NCBI GenBank assembly: GCA_044222045.1
Contig: JBGAOB010000038.1
Coordinates: 1-23,549 of the forward strand
DNA: 23,549 bases
Reading direction: 5' to 3'
Source of the DNA: JBGAMH01 sp044222045
Lineage (GTDB): Bacteria > Eisenbacteria > RBG-16-71-46
The position numbers and the translations under genes are program-made. A model generated the notes under the pieces. That model made no database searches and had not been told where the DNA came from. It was given only the letters and a program-made list of their open reading frames with translations. Below, in pieces: positions 7,272-14,969 of the stretch. Each line of letters begins with the position of its first letter. Position 1 is the stretch's first letter.

Positions 7272-8203
7272 CGCCTGACCCGCACCTCTGGGTGCGTGCA
7301 CGGTTCGACGCGCGTGCACTGGGGCTGCTGGACGAGGCGGACGATGCGCGCTTCGCCGCGCATCTCGCCGAGTGCGACGCGTGCGCCGTGCTGGCCGAGA
7401 CCCACCGGGCCAACCTCCCGCCGTCGCCACGGCCTACCCCGCACCTCCCGACCACGCTCATCGCCACGTGGGCGCACGTCTCGGCTGAACTGCGTGGACT
7501 CGAGCGGCGCATGGTGCGTGAGCACCTGGAGTCATGCGCCGAGTGCCGGCGCGACCTCGAACTGCTCGGGCATGCGAGCGTGCTCGCGAGCGATCCAGCC
7601 CTCGAGCACACGTCGCATGCAGAGCGCGAGCGCGCGGACGAACGACGACCGTCCCCGCGGCTCGCTGTGCCCCGTCCGAGCTCCCGTGGGTGGTGGCTGG
7701 GGGGCGCGGCCGGTGCGGCTCTCGCGACGGCCGCGTGTGTACTCCTCTATGCCGGACCGCTCCGGCGGACGCCCTCGATGCCGTCACAACGGGAGTTCGT
7801 GACGCCTCCCGCCGGCCGTCCCGATCGGCTCGAGCTTGCGCCACCCACTGCGGTGCTGCGTGCGCCGACGCGCGCTCAAGCTTCGCCCGCGGCCGCCTCG
7901 CTCACGATTCCGGCGGGCACATCTCGTGTGGCGTTGCGACTGCCCGAGTGGAGCGGCTCGGGCTCCTCTCCGGTGCGCGTCGTCGTCGACTGGCCAGAAG
8001 CCCGGGCACGGTGCGATCTGACGTTTCGTTTCGGCGATCTATTGGCGCGCCGCAGCGTGTACCTGGAGAGCGGGGCCGGTCCACTGCCCCCCGGGAACTA
8101 CGTGATCACGACGACCTTCGGCCCGGATCCGGCCGAGCCGGGCACTCGAGCGATCTCCGTGGTGTCGCGCCTGCAGCTGCGCATCGCGCCCGCACTCCGC
8201 TGA
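7268..8203 (+). CDS. Membrane anti-sigma-like protein with two HxxxCxxC motifs
   Basis: The 311-residue protein starts at ATG 7268 inside the previous stop (ATGA overlap). The N-terminal cytoplasmic part carries two zinc-type motifs: H32-x3-C36-x2-C39 (HLAECDAC) and H86-x3-C90-x2-C93 (HLESCAEC). Each is the pattern of the zf-HC2/ZAS anti-sigma domain, and having two is uncommon. One transmembrane helix follows at about 141-163 (GWWLGGAAGAALATAACVLL). The remaining roughly 148 residues would be extracytoplasmic: a Pro/Ala-rich linker, then a beta-rich domain from about residue 210 to the end. This topology fits a factor that holds the upstream sigma-like protein at the membrane until the outer domain is cut or sensed. 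The exported CHAT protease in the same operon is the obvious candidate cutter (inference). Confidence 0.7.
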   Translation: MTPDPHLWVRARFDARALGLLDEADDARFAAHLAECDACAVLAETHRANLPPSPRPTPHLPTTLIATWAHVSAELRGLERRMVREHLESCAECRRDLELLGHASVLASDPALEHTSHAERERADERRPSPRLAVPRPSSRGWWLGGAAGAALATAACVLLYAGPLRRTPSMPSQREFVTPPAGRPDRLELAPPTAVLRAPTRAQASPAAASLTIPAGTSRVALRLPEWSGSGSSPVRVVVDWPEARARCDLTFRFGDLLARRSVYLESGAGPLPPGNYVITTTFGPDPAEPGTRAISVVSRLQLRIAPALR

Positions 8204-8208
8204 CCGTT

Positions 8209-8227
8209 CGTCGGCCTTCTGCCGACG
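8209..8227. terminator. Hairpin between convergent operon end and recQ
   Basis: CGTCGGC (8209-8215) and GCCGACG (8221-8227) form a perfect 7-bp stem with a five-base loop, CTTCT. It begins six bases after the stop of the anti-sigma-like gene and lies before the stop of recQ on the other strand. A bidirectional terminator role is plausible, though no clear T-tract follows on either strand. Confidence 0.5.
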
Positions 8228-8308
8228 CAGCGCAGGACACCGTCGCTCGGCCGAACGAATGCCCTTGTCTCGCGCACGGGCCCACGCGCCCGTCACCGTC
8301 ACGGCCGC

Positions 8309-9883
8309 CTACCCCCGCTTCGCGATCTCCTCGAGGAACGCCGCGCCGTAGCGCTCGAGCTTCGCGGGGCCGATGCCGGGCACGCCCAGCAGCTCGAGGT
8401 CGTTCGACGGCCGGCGCTCGGCCATGCCGCGCAGCACCGCGTCGCTGAACACGATGTACGCGGGCACGCCCTCGGCGTCGGCGAGCCGGCGCCGCAGTGC
8501 GCGCAGCGCTTCGAACAGCTCGGGATCGGCATCGCCCGCCGCCGTCGTCGCGCGCGGAAGCGCGCCCGCGTCGAACGCGCTCGCGGCCTTGCGGCCCTTC
8601 GCCGCCACCGGCACCACCAGGTCCGCCACGTCGATCCCGCGGCACACGTCGCACGAGGCGCCGCACGGCTCGATCGTCTCGTCGAAGTGCGCGCACACCG
8701 CCTGGTGCCGGCACGCGCGGCCGTCGAGCAGGCGGAACAGCGCGATCGTCTTCTGGTGCGTCTCCTCGCGCTGCGTGGCGTCGGCGATGCCGTCCAGGAA
8801 GCGCTCGTGCGAGATCACGTCGGCCCACGAGTAGTACACGACGCAGTCCGCATCGAGCCCGTCGCGGCCCGCGCGGCCGATCTCCTGGTACCACGACTCG
8901 ATGTTCTTGGGCATGTCGCGGTGCACCACCAGCCGCACGTTGCTCTTGTCGATGCCCATGCCGAACGCGACGGTGGCCACGATCACGTCCACTTCGTCGC
9001 GCGCGAACATCTCCTGGTGCTTGTGGCGCATCTCGTCGGACAGGCCGGCGTGGTAGGGCAGCGCGCGCACGCCGCGCGACTGCAGCCATTCGGCGGTGCT
9101 GTCCACGCTGCGCCGGCTCAGGCAGTACACGATCGCACTCTCGCCGCGGTGCCGCGCGATCAGGCCGAGCAGGTCGCGGCGCACGTCACGCTTCACGTGG
9201 CCTTCGCGCTCGCCCTTGCGCACGGCGGTCACGCGCAGGTTCGGGCGCAGGAACGAGCCCTTGAAGCCGTCGGGCTTCTTCATGCCGAGCTGGCGGATGA
9301 TGTCGCCCGCCACGCGCCGCGTGGCCGTGGCGGTGAGCGCCAGCACCGGGATGTCGCCGAGTTCGCCCTTGAGCCCCGCGAGCTTGCGGTAGCTGGGGCG
9401 GAAGTCGTGCCCCCAGTGACTGATGCAGTGCGCCTCGTCCACCACCACCAGGCTCACCGGGCAGCCCGCGATGATCGAGCGCAGCGAGCCCTCGAGCGCT
9501 TCGGGCGCGAGATACAGCAACTCCACCTCGCCCGCGCGCAGCGCGGCGAGCCGGCGGCGGCGCTCCTCGAACTCCACGGTGGAGTTGATCACCGTGGCGC
9601 GGAAGCCCACGCGCACGAGCGCGTCGACCTGGTCCTTCATCAGCGAGATGAGCGGCGAGATCACCAGCACGGCGCCGGGCAGGATCTTGGCGGGCACCTG
9701 GAACGTGAGCGACTTGCCGGCGCCCGTGGGCATCACGCCGATGCAGTCGCGGCCGGCGAGCACCGCGTCGATGATGCGCCGCTGCCCGGGGCGGAACTCG
9801 CGGTAGCCGAAGATGGCCTCGAGCACCTGCTGCGGGTCGGTGTACCGGGCGGCGTGGAACAGCGGGGCGCTCGAGTCGAGCAC
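8309..9883 (-). CDS. recQ: ATP-dependent DNA helicase RecQ, winged-helix-less
   Basis: This is a 3'-5' superfamily 2 helicase of DNA repair and recombination. From a GTG at 9883 it has 524 residues, with GGAGGG (9887-9892, minus strand) just upstream. The frame is open to 10132, but that extension is low-complexity and lacks homology. Motifs in order: RecQ motif 0 FGYREFRPGQ (25-34), Walker A MPTGAGKS (51-58), DEAH (149-152) followed by CISHWGHDFRPSY, TATAT (motif III region, about 184-188), the GMGIDK segment (308-313) and QEIGRAGRDG (333-342). The zinc motif is C391-x15-C407-x3-C411-x2-C414, one residue longer than the common spacing. An HRDC domain spans about 455-524. Only about 35 linker residues lie between the zinc motif and HRDC, so the usual RQC winged helix is absent. 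Confidence 0.93.
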   Translation of the reverse strand: MLDSSAPLFHAARYTDPQQVLEAIFGYREFRPGQRRIIDAVLAGRDCIGVMPTGAGKSLTFQVPAKILPGAVLVISPLISLMKDQVDALVRVGFRATVINSTVEFEERRRRLAALRAGEVELLYLAPEALEGSLRSIIAGCPVSLVVVDEAHCISHWGHDFRPSYRKLAGLKGELGDIPVLALTATATRRVAGDIIRQLGMKKPDGFKGSFLRPNLRVTAVRKGEREGHVKRDVRRDLLGLIARHRGESAIVYCLSRRSVDSTAEWLQSRGVRALPYHAGLSDEMRHKHQEMFARDEVDVIVATVAFGMGIDKSNVRLVVHRDMPKNIESWYQEIGRAGRDGLDADCVVYYSWADVISHERFLDGIADATQREETHQKTIALFRLLDGRACRHQAVCAHFDETIEPCGASCDVCRGIDVADLVVPVAAKGRKAASAFDAGALPRATTAAGDADPELFEALRALRRRLADAEGVPAYIVFSDAVLRGMAERRPSNDLELLGVPGIGPAKLERYGAAFLEEIAKRG

Positions 9884-10137
9884 GGTCCCTCCGTGGACGG
9901 GAGCAGCGCGGGGGGTGGCGGACGGGCGCGGGCACGGTAGCGGAGCGGCGGCACCGGGCACAACGCGGGCGCAGCGCGCGTGGGGCGCCGGCGGGAAGGC
10001 GCCGCTGGAGCGCGTCGGGGATTCCGTCCCCCCTCGAACGTGGTCGGCACGAGCACTCGCGAGTCCCCTGCCGGCGGCGGCACCAGGCGCGTCTCGGCGC
10101 TCCAGTCGCGCGTGCGCGGCGCCGAAAACCACCGGCC
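9884..10137. other. Divergent intergenic region recQ / M48 protease
   Basis: These 254 bp separate the GTG of recQ (minus) from the ATG of the M48 gene (plus) and should contain both promoters. The sequence is very GC-rich. I could not identify a convincing -35/-10 pair, operator or RNA element. No clear Shine-Dalgarno precedes the ATG at 10138. Confidence 0.4.
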
Positions 10138-12231
10138 ATGGACCTGCTCCCCTCGACCACCGTGCTGCTGCCGCCCGCGGCCACGTTCGCGCTGCTCGGC
10201 GCGCTCGCGCTGCTGCCCGCGCCGCTGCTCGCCTACTGGCGGCACCGCGCGCTGCACGCGCCCGCCGATCCCGAGCACCCGGCGTGGTTCACGTTCGCGA
10301 TCCGCGTCCAGCTGATGGTGCTCGCCAGTGCGCTCGTGGTGCCGAACTTGGCCGCGCGCCTGCCCGTGCGCAGCGCGCTGATCGCCGTCGGGGCGGTGGA
10401 ACCGTCGCTGCTGGTGCTGGCGCCGCTGGTGCTGCTGCTGGCGCCCACCGTCGTGCACGTGCTGATGGCCACGCTCGTCTCGGGCGACGTCGAGCGCCGG
10501 CTGCGCGGCACGTCGTGGGGCTCGCGCCAGCGGCTGCGCCTGCTCGCCCACCGCGTGTTCACGATGGCGCCGCTCGCCACGGGGCTCGTGCTGGGCCCGA
10601 TCGTGGCCGCGCGCTGGGGCTCGGGCCCCGGCGGCGCCACGCTCTGCGGCGGCGTGCTCGTGACATTGTTCCTGGCCGGCACGCGCCAGCAGATGCTCGG
10701 CATGACGCTCGAAGCCGAAACCGTGGGCCCGCTGCGCGACCGCGTGTTCGCGCTGGCCGCGCGCGCGGGCGTGCCGTTGAGGCAGGTGTACGTGCTGTCG
10801 GCGCGCTCGGCGCGCATCGCCAACGCGTTCGCGGTGCACGGCGGGAAGGTGCTGCTCACCGACCACCTGCTGGCGCACCTGTCGGCCGCCGAGGTGGAAG
10901 CCGTGGTCGCGCACGAGCTGGCCCACCTGCGCGCGCGCCATCCACTGAAGCTCCAGTGGGCGCTCTTCGGCGGCGCCCTGCTGGGCGTGCCGTTCCTTTG
11001 GCTGCCGCTCGGTGCGTGGGGGCTCGCGGTGTCGGGCCTCGCGGGCTGGCTCGTGTTCGTGTCGTTCGCGCGGCGCTTCGAACGCGAGGCCGACCGCGGC
11101 GCGGTGGAACTGGCGGGCGACGCCGAGGCGCTGGTCTCCGCGCTCGTGAAGCTGGCGCGGCTCGGCCACGTGCCCGTGCACTGGAGCCGCGCGCAGGAGC
11201 TGCTGCTCACGCATCCTTCCGTGCGCCGCCGCGCGGAAGCACTCGTCGCGTCGGGCCACCTGCGCGCCGATCGCGTCGACGTGCTGCTCGCCACGACGCT
11301 CACCGAGCGTGCCGCCGCGGCCGGGGCGGAGGCGGCCGACGCGCGCGTGTTCGGCACGTCCGCGCGCGCGCGGCAGGCGGTGCGGCTGTCGTGGCTGGGC
11401 CTGTTCGTGTCGGTGGCGGCGCCGGTCGCCGTGCTCGCGGCCGCATCGGCACTGCACGCGCCGCGGCCGCTGGCGTTCGTCGCGGCGGTCGCCGCCGCGT
11501 TCGGCGCCGTGCTCGGCGCCATGGACCTGGCGTCGCTGTGGGGCTACGCCGCGTGGGGCCGCGAACTCGCTGCACGCTTGGGCGGCGACGGCCGCGCGTT
11601 CGTGGGGCTCTCGCCCGGCGACGACGACGCCACGTACGAAGGCTTCGCCGACTGGGACCTGGGCTTCCTGTCGCTGGAGCCGGGCGTGCTGCGCTTCGAA
11701 GGCGAGGTCGCGCGCTTCGCGCTGACGCGCGACCAGGTGACGGGCATCGAGGTCACCGCCGGCATGCCGGGGTGGATGCGCACGCCGCGCGTGGCGTTGT
11801 CGTGGCGCGATGCCGACGGCGCGACGCGCCGCCTGACGCTGCGCGACGCGGGCGCGCGACGCATGCACGAGCTGCCGGCGCGGGCCCACGCGCTGTGCGA
11901 GCAGTTGCGCCGCTGGCAGGCGCTCGACGCCACGACGGCCGCGCCCGACCTGCCGGGCGAGCCGCCCACGCCCGAGCGCGTGTCGGGCACGCCGCTGCGC
12001 ACGCTCGCTTCGCCGCGCACGCTCGTGCCGATCGCGGTGCTCACCGGGCTCATGGCGCTGACGCTGGCGCCGCTCGCCGGGCTGCCGACCTCGCCGTGGG
12101 GCGGGCCCGGCGTGCTCGACGCGTTCGTGGCGGCGCTCGCCGCGTGGGTGCTGATGCGCCTGCCCGTGTGGCGCTCCGAACGCCGCACGAGCGCTCCGCC
12201 GCGTGGCGAAGCGCTCGATCGAGCGGCCTGA
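10138..12231 (+). CDS. M48-family integral membrane zinc metalloprotease with PH-like C-terminal domain
   Basis: The 697-residue polytopic protein has hydrophobic segments near residues 8-33, 53-75, 88-120 and 140-165. A peptidase core follows with HELAH at 259-263 (H259 and H263 bind zinc, E260 catalytic) and a FEREADRGAVEL segment placing the third ligand at E317 with D319. This is the M48 (HtpX/Ste24) pattern, including the preceding IANAFAVHGGKVLLTDHLL stretch. More membrane helices lie at about 281-310, 420-470 and 625-680. Between them, residues about 485-597 (GRAFVGLSPGDDD... to ...LCEQLRRWQAL) form a soluble beta-rich segment resembling a bacterial PH/GRAM-like domain, not part of standard HtpX (about 290 residues). 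A membrane-protein quality-control role is the family expectation; the substrate is unknown. It converges with the DinB gene 21 bp away. Confidence 0.82.
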   Translation: MDLLPSTTVLLPPAATFALLGALALLPAPLLAYWRHRALHAPADPEHPAWFTFAIRVQLMVLASALVVPNLAARLPVRSALIAVGAVEPSLLVLAPLVLLLAPTVVHVLMATLVSGDVERRLRGTSWGSRQRLRLLAHRVFTMAPLATGLVLGPIVAARWGSGPGGATLCGGVLVTLFLAGTRQQMLGMTLEAETVGPLRDRVFALAARAGVPLRQVYVLSARSARIANAFAVHGGKVLLTDHLLAHLSAAEVEAVVAHELAHLRARHPLKLQWALFGGALLGVPFLWLPLGAWGLAVSGLAGWLVFVSFARRFEREADRGAVELAGDAEALVSALVKLARLGHVPVHWSRAQELLLTHPSVRRRAEALVASGHLRADRVDVLLATTLTERAAAAGAEAADARVFGTSARARQAVRLSWLGLFVSVAAPVAVLAAASALHAPRPLAFVAAVAAAFGAVLGAMDLASLWGYAAWGRELAARLGGDGRAFVGLSPGDDDATYEGFADWDLGFLSLEPGVLRFEGEVARFALTRDQVTGIEVTAGMPGWMRTPRVALSWRDADGATRRLTLRDAGARRMHELPARAHALCEQLRRWQALDATTAAPDLPGEPPTPERVSGTPLRTLASPRTLVPIAVLTGLMALTLAPLAGLPTSPWGGPGVLDAFVAALAAWVLMRLPVWRSERRTSAPPRGEALDRAA

Positions 12232-12252
12232 GTCGTTCGCGCGCGCCGGCGC

Positions 12253-12732
12253 TCAGCCGACCATGCGCTCCAATCCGAGCCGCCGGCGCAGGTGCCCGAG
12301 CTGGCCCAGGTGATACGCGTCGTGGAACGGCTGCAGCGAGATGCCGCCGAGCACGGTGCCGTCGGTGCTGGGGTACGCCTCGATCGGCTTCGCGAGATCG
12401 GCCTCGGTCAGCGTGTCGAGCCGCGCGTGCAGCGCCGACGCCAGCTCACGCCACTTCGCCTGCACGTCGGCGAGCTTCGGCCACGCGGCCTCGTCGGTGG
12501 GCGGTTCCGTCCCGCGGTTGAACGCCTCCTCCCAGGGCACGTCGGCCTGCCCGCCGAGCCGCCGCACCAGCCACGCGCGCGGCACCACGACGTGCGCCGC
12601 CACCCACAGGAAGCGGTTGCCGCGGTCCATCGGCTGTCGCGCGAGATCGTCGGACACGCCGCCGAGCGCGCGCTCGAACACCTGGTCACACGTGTGGATC
12701 TGGGCCGCGATCGGTTTCAGCACGGGCAGCAT
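12253..12732 (-). CDS. DinB-superfamily protein
   Basis: The 159-residue single-domain protein matches the DinB/YfiT four-helix bundle. Helix 1 is around LKPIAAQIHTCDQVFERAL. There is a central AAHVVVPRAWLVRRLGG helix, and a late helix FHDAYHLGQLGHLRRRLGL carries the typical HxxxHxGQ-type metal site. His47 region, His140 and His144 are the likely ligands. Bacterial members are metal-dependent thiol S-transferases or uncharacterised stress proteins; the reaction here is unknown. The start at 12732 follows the ArsR-SRPBCC stop by four bases, with a perfect GGAGGTGA ribosome binding site overlapping that stop. The two are co-translated, an arrangement seen in other genomes where ArsR-SRPBCC and DinB genes are paired. 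Confidence 0.82.
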   Translation of the reverse strand: MLPVLKPIAAQIHTCDQVFERALGGVSDDLARQPMDRGNRFLWVAAHVVVPRAWLVRRLGGQADVPWEEAFNRGTEPPTDEAAWPKLADVQAKWRELASALHARLDTLTEADLAKPIEAYPSTDGTVLGGISLQPFHDAYHLGQLGHLRRRLGLERMVG

Positions 12733-12736
12733 CGGC

Positions 12737-12744
12737 TCACCTCC
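12737..12744 (-). promoter_or_regulatory. Ribosome binding site overlapping the upstream stop codon
   Basis: On the minus strand GGAGGTGA is a full match to the anti-Shine-Dalgarno sequence. Its last three bases are the TGA stop of the ArsR-SRPBCC gene, and the DinB ATG follows four bases later. Termination and re-initiation are therefore probably coupled. Confidence 0.75.
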
Positions 12745-13504
12745 GCGCCGGCGCGGCGCCGATCTGGAGCGGCCGGCCGGTTTCGAGCAGGGTCTTGAGT
12801 CCTGACAGCACCGGGTTCCAGCCGAGGCGCACGTTCTGCCACGTCCGGTTTTCGCTGTCGAAGTCGTCGTGCGTCACGCGCAGCAGGCAAACGTCGCCAC
12901 GTTGCTCGATCTCCCACGTCACGCGCGACGGGCGTTCCTCGCGCGCGAGTTCGTCGTGCACCGCCGAGAAGGTGTGCACGAGCCGACGAGGCGGGTCGAA
13001 CTCGAGGATGCGTCCCGACAACGCGACCGCGCCGTCCGGGCGCACGTGCTCGATGGCGGCGCCCTTTGCCCACGTGGAGCGCACCTCGGTCTCGTAGAAG
13101 TACTGCCGCGTCTGCTCGGGATCCGTGAGCGCCTTCCACAGCGCTTCGGGCGTCGTCCGGATGTAGACCTCGTAGTGGTGTTGTGGCGCCGGCATCGCAG
13201 TGCCCTCCAGCTGGTGTTTGAGGTTCGCCATCCGCGCCACCACGGGGAGCTGGTACTTCCGGATCCAGCGATCGTGGACCAACCGGATGGGCACGGGGTT
13301 CAGGTAGTGGAACTTCTCCCGGCCCACGCGTCGCGTGGTGACGAGCCCCGCCTCCTCGAGCAGGCGCAGGTGCTTCATGACCCCGAAGCGCGTCATGTCG
13401 AGGTGCTCCTCGAGCTGCTTCAGCGTCTGGCCGTCGCGCCGGTGCAGTTCGTCGAGGAGCCGCCTGCGGCTGGGGTCCGAGAGGGCCCGGAAGACGAGTT
13501 CCAC
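12737..13504 (-). CDS. ArsR-family HTH regulator fused to an SRPBCC/AHSA1 domain
   Basis: The N-terminal part (about residues 1-90) is an ArsR-type winged helix: VFRALSDPSRRRLLDELHRR, then QTLKQLEEHLDMTRFGVMKH, then LEEAGLVTTRRVGREKFHYL. The C-terminal part (about 105-255) is a START-like AHSA1/SRPBCC fold: HHYEVYIRTTPEALWKALTD, then PPRRLVHTFSAVHDE, then VTWEIEQRGDVCLLRVTHDD. No cysteine-based metal site typical of ArsR sensors is seen, so a small hydrophobic ligand bound in the SRPBCC cavity is a reasonable inference. GTG starts are possible at 13534, 13513 and 13504. I favour 13504 (255 residues) because a promoter-like element with an embedded palindrome ends seven bases before it, implying a leaderless transcript. 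The start is uncertain; the identity is not. It is followed by a coupled DinB gene. Confidence 0.85.
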   Translation of the reverse strand: MELVFRALSDPSRRRLLDELHRRDGQTLKQLEEHLDMTRFGVMKHLRLLEEAGLVTTRRVGREKFHYLNPVPIRLVHDRWIRKYQLPVVARMANLKHQLEGTAMPAPQHHYEVYIRTTPEALWKALTDPEQTRQYFYETEVRSTWAKGAAIEHVRPDGAVALSGRILEFDPPRRLVHTFSAVHDELAREERPSRVTWEIEQRGDVCLLRVTHDDFDSENRTWQNVRLGWNPVLSGLKTLLETGRPLQIGAAPARR

Positions 13505-13511
13505 GGGCGGC

Positions 13512-13541
13512 ACAATACGTGACCCAATGGTCACCCATCAA
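13512..13541 (-). promoter_or_regulatory. Probable promoter with ArsR-type operator palindrome
   Basis: Reading the minus strand, TTGATG (13541-13536) and TATTGT (13517-13512) make a -35/-10-like pair with 18-bp spacing. The spacer contains the perfect inverted repeat GTGACC-CAAT-GGTCAC (plus strand 13519-13534). A palindrome between -35 and -10, immediately upstream of an ArsR-family gene, is the classic place for an autorepressor operator. The -10 ends seven bases before GTG 13504, which suits leaderless initiation. Boxes match consensus at four of six positions each. Confidence 0.5.
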
Positions 13542-13580
13542 GCGAAAAGTTCAGGCCGGCGTGGACGACCGAGCCCGGCC

Positions 13581-14969
13581 CTACCAGCGGGCGTGGTCCT
13601 CGAGCGTGACCTTGTCCGCTTCGAGCCAGCGCGTGGTGCTCACGGGGCGACCCTTGAAAAGGAACTCCTGCCCGATGATCGACGCCTGGTGCGCGAACAG
13701 CCGCGTGAGCTCCGCGTCCGAGGCGCGCGACATCGGTCGCAGGTCCTCGAGCCCCGGCGCGAAGTGCAGCGCCCACGTGGCGGCGGTCGGCTCGGCGCCG
13801 CCGCCGGCTCCGCGCGGCCGAGCGCCCACGTCGAGCACGAAGCGGCCGTGGCCGAAGTCCGCGTGCCCGGTGCCGTCGGCCGCCAGCGCGAGCGCCGTTC
13901 GCCCCGTGGCGGTGACCGGGGTCGCGAACGCCAGCCGCCGCACTTCACCGGGCTCGAGCCGTCGCACCACCACCACGCCGGGCTCCGCGCACGCGCCGTC
14001 GCCACTCGCGAGCAGCGCCGCGGCGGTTTCCACCTGCACGCCTTCCACCGCCCGGTCGTTCGTGTTGACCAGGAACAACTCCGTACCGCGCGACGCCGCG
14101 AACACACCCTGCACGTGGCGCAACCGGTCGAGCACGCGCGTGGCCGTGTCGGTCCACACGCGCGACGCCGCCGCGAGTCGCCGCGCGCCCTGCTCGAACG
14201 CCGGCTGGACGCGACCGTCGCGGCCGGCCCACCGGTGCATGTACTGGTAGAGCACGCACACGCCCCAGTCACGCTCCAGCCCGGCGAGCGCTTCGGCCGA
14301 CGTGGCCTCCACGAAGCTGCGCTTGGTGGCGCTGAACCAGCCGGCCACGTACGGCTTCTCGCGCTCGAAGTACGGCATCGACGGGTTCACGGCCAGCGTG
14401 TCGAATCGTCGCGTGCGCATGAGGCGGATGTACCGCACGCGCTCGCGGCACAGGTCGCCCCAGAAGTAGGGGCTCGCCGGGTCCTCGCCCGAACACTGGT
14501 GCTCGCGCGCGTACAGGCCGAGCGCCCAGCGCAGCGGACCACGCGCCACCACCTTGTGCTGCCAGTAGATGTTGTCCGCGTTCTTGGCGTGGCAGACGTG
14601 CGTCCAGGCGCGCGGGAAGTCGGCGTCGAGCCGCGCGTACGCGCGCTCGATCAGCGCGCGGCGGTTGTTGCCGGCGGTCGCGCCGTGCAGCGCGATCTCC
14701 ACGCCGCGCGACGCGAGCTTCCGGCAGTACTCGCGGTAGGCCGCATCGGCCAGCGTGACACCTCGCGTGATCGACGCCGGCAGCGCGGGAATCCTGCACG
14801 GCTCCTCGGGCGGGAACGCCCACACGGTCTTCGTGGCCGGCAGCCCGAGCGATCCGAGGCAGTCGTACACCGCGCGCACCGGTGCGAACTCCGCGGCGTC
14901 GGTGTCGTCGGTGATGCAGAAGCCGGCGCGAAACGGATGCGGCGCCCAGCGCAGCTCAGCGGTCGCCAT
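13581..14969 (-). CDS. Polysaccharide-deacetylase-like protein (divergent NodB fold)
   Basis: The 462-residue protein starts at ATG 14969, preceded on the minus strand by GGAG eight bases upstream. The N-terminal half has features of a NodB-like TIM barrel. The FCITDDTDAAEF motif (17-28) supplies Asp21/Asp22 near the barrel start. An EIALHGATAGNN segment (91-102) includes His95. A WTHVCHAKNADNIYW region (122-136) carries further His and Asp. These resemble, but do not exactly match, the catalytic DD and HxxxH of carbohydrate esterase family 4, so activity is uncertain. The last 150 residues are beta-rich (LFLVNTNDRAVEGVQVETAA, EVRRLAFATPV), like a carbohydrate-associated domain. No signal peptide is evident. 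It lies 76 bp upstream of the ArsR-SRPBCC gene on the same strand. A role in surface-glycan handling is inference. Confidence 0.6.
   Translation of the reverse strand: MATAELRWAPHPFRAGFCITDDTDAAEFAPVRAVYDCLGSLGLPATKTVWAFPPEEPCRIPALPASITRGVTLADAAYREYCRKLASRGVEIALHGATAGNNRRALIERAYARLDADFPRAWTHVCHAKNADNIYWQHKVVARGPLRWALGLYAREHQCSGEDPASPYFWGDLCRERVRYIRLMRTRRFDTLAVNPSMPYFEREKPYVAGWFSATKRSFVEATSAEALAGLERDWGVCVLYQYMHRWAGRDGRVQPAFEQGARRLAAASRVWTDTATRVLDRLRHVQGVFAASRGTELFLVNTNDRAVEGVQVETAAALLASGDGACAEPGVVVVRRLEPGEVRRLAFATPVTATGRTALALAADGTGHADFGHGRFVLDVGARPRGAGGGAEPTAATWALHFAPGLEDLRPMSRASDAELTRLFAHQASIIGQEFLFKGRPVSTTRWLEADKVTLEDHARW

Noticed and set aside
3631..8203. Type III-E CRISPR (gRAMP/Craspase) locus
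   Set aside because: No gRAMP effector, cas1/cas2 or CRISPR array is in the window, and the CHAT protein has a signal peptide, unlike Csx29.
9884..10132. N-terminal extension of RecQ to an ATG at 10132
   Set aside because: Residues are Ala/Pro/Arg-rich and unlike RecQ. The GTG at 9883 has a GGAGGG site and gives a normal RecQ N-terminus.
9733..11889. Long minus-strand open frame over the M48 gene
   Set aside because: Low-complexity His/Arg/Gln-rich composition is a shadow of the M48 gene, and it runs into the real recQ in another frame.
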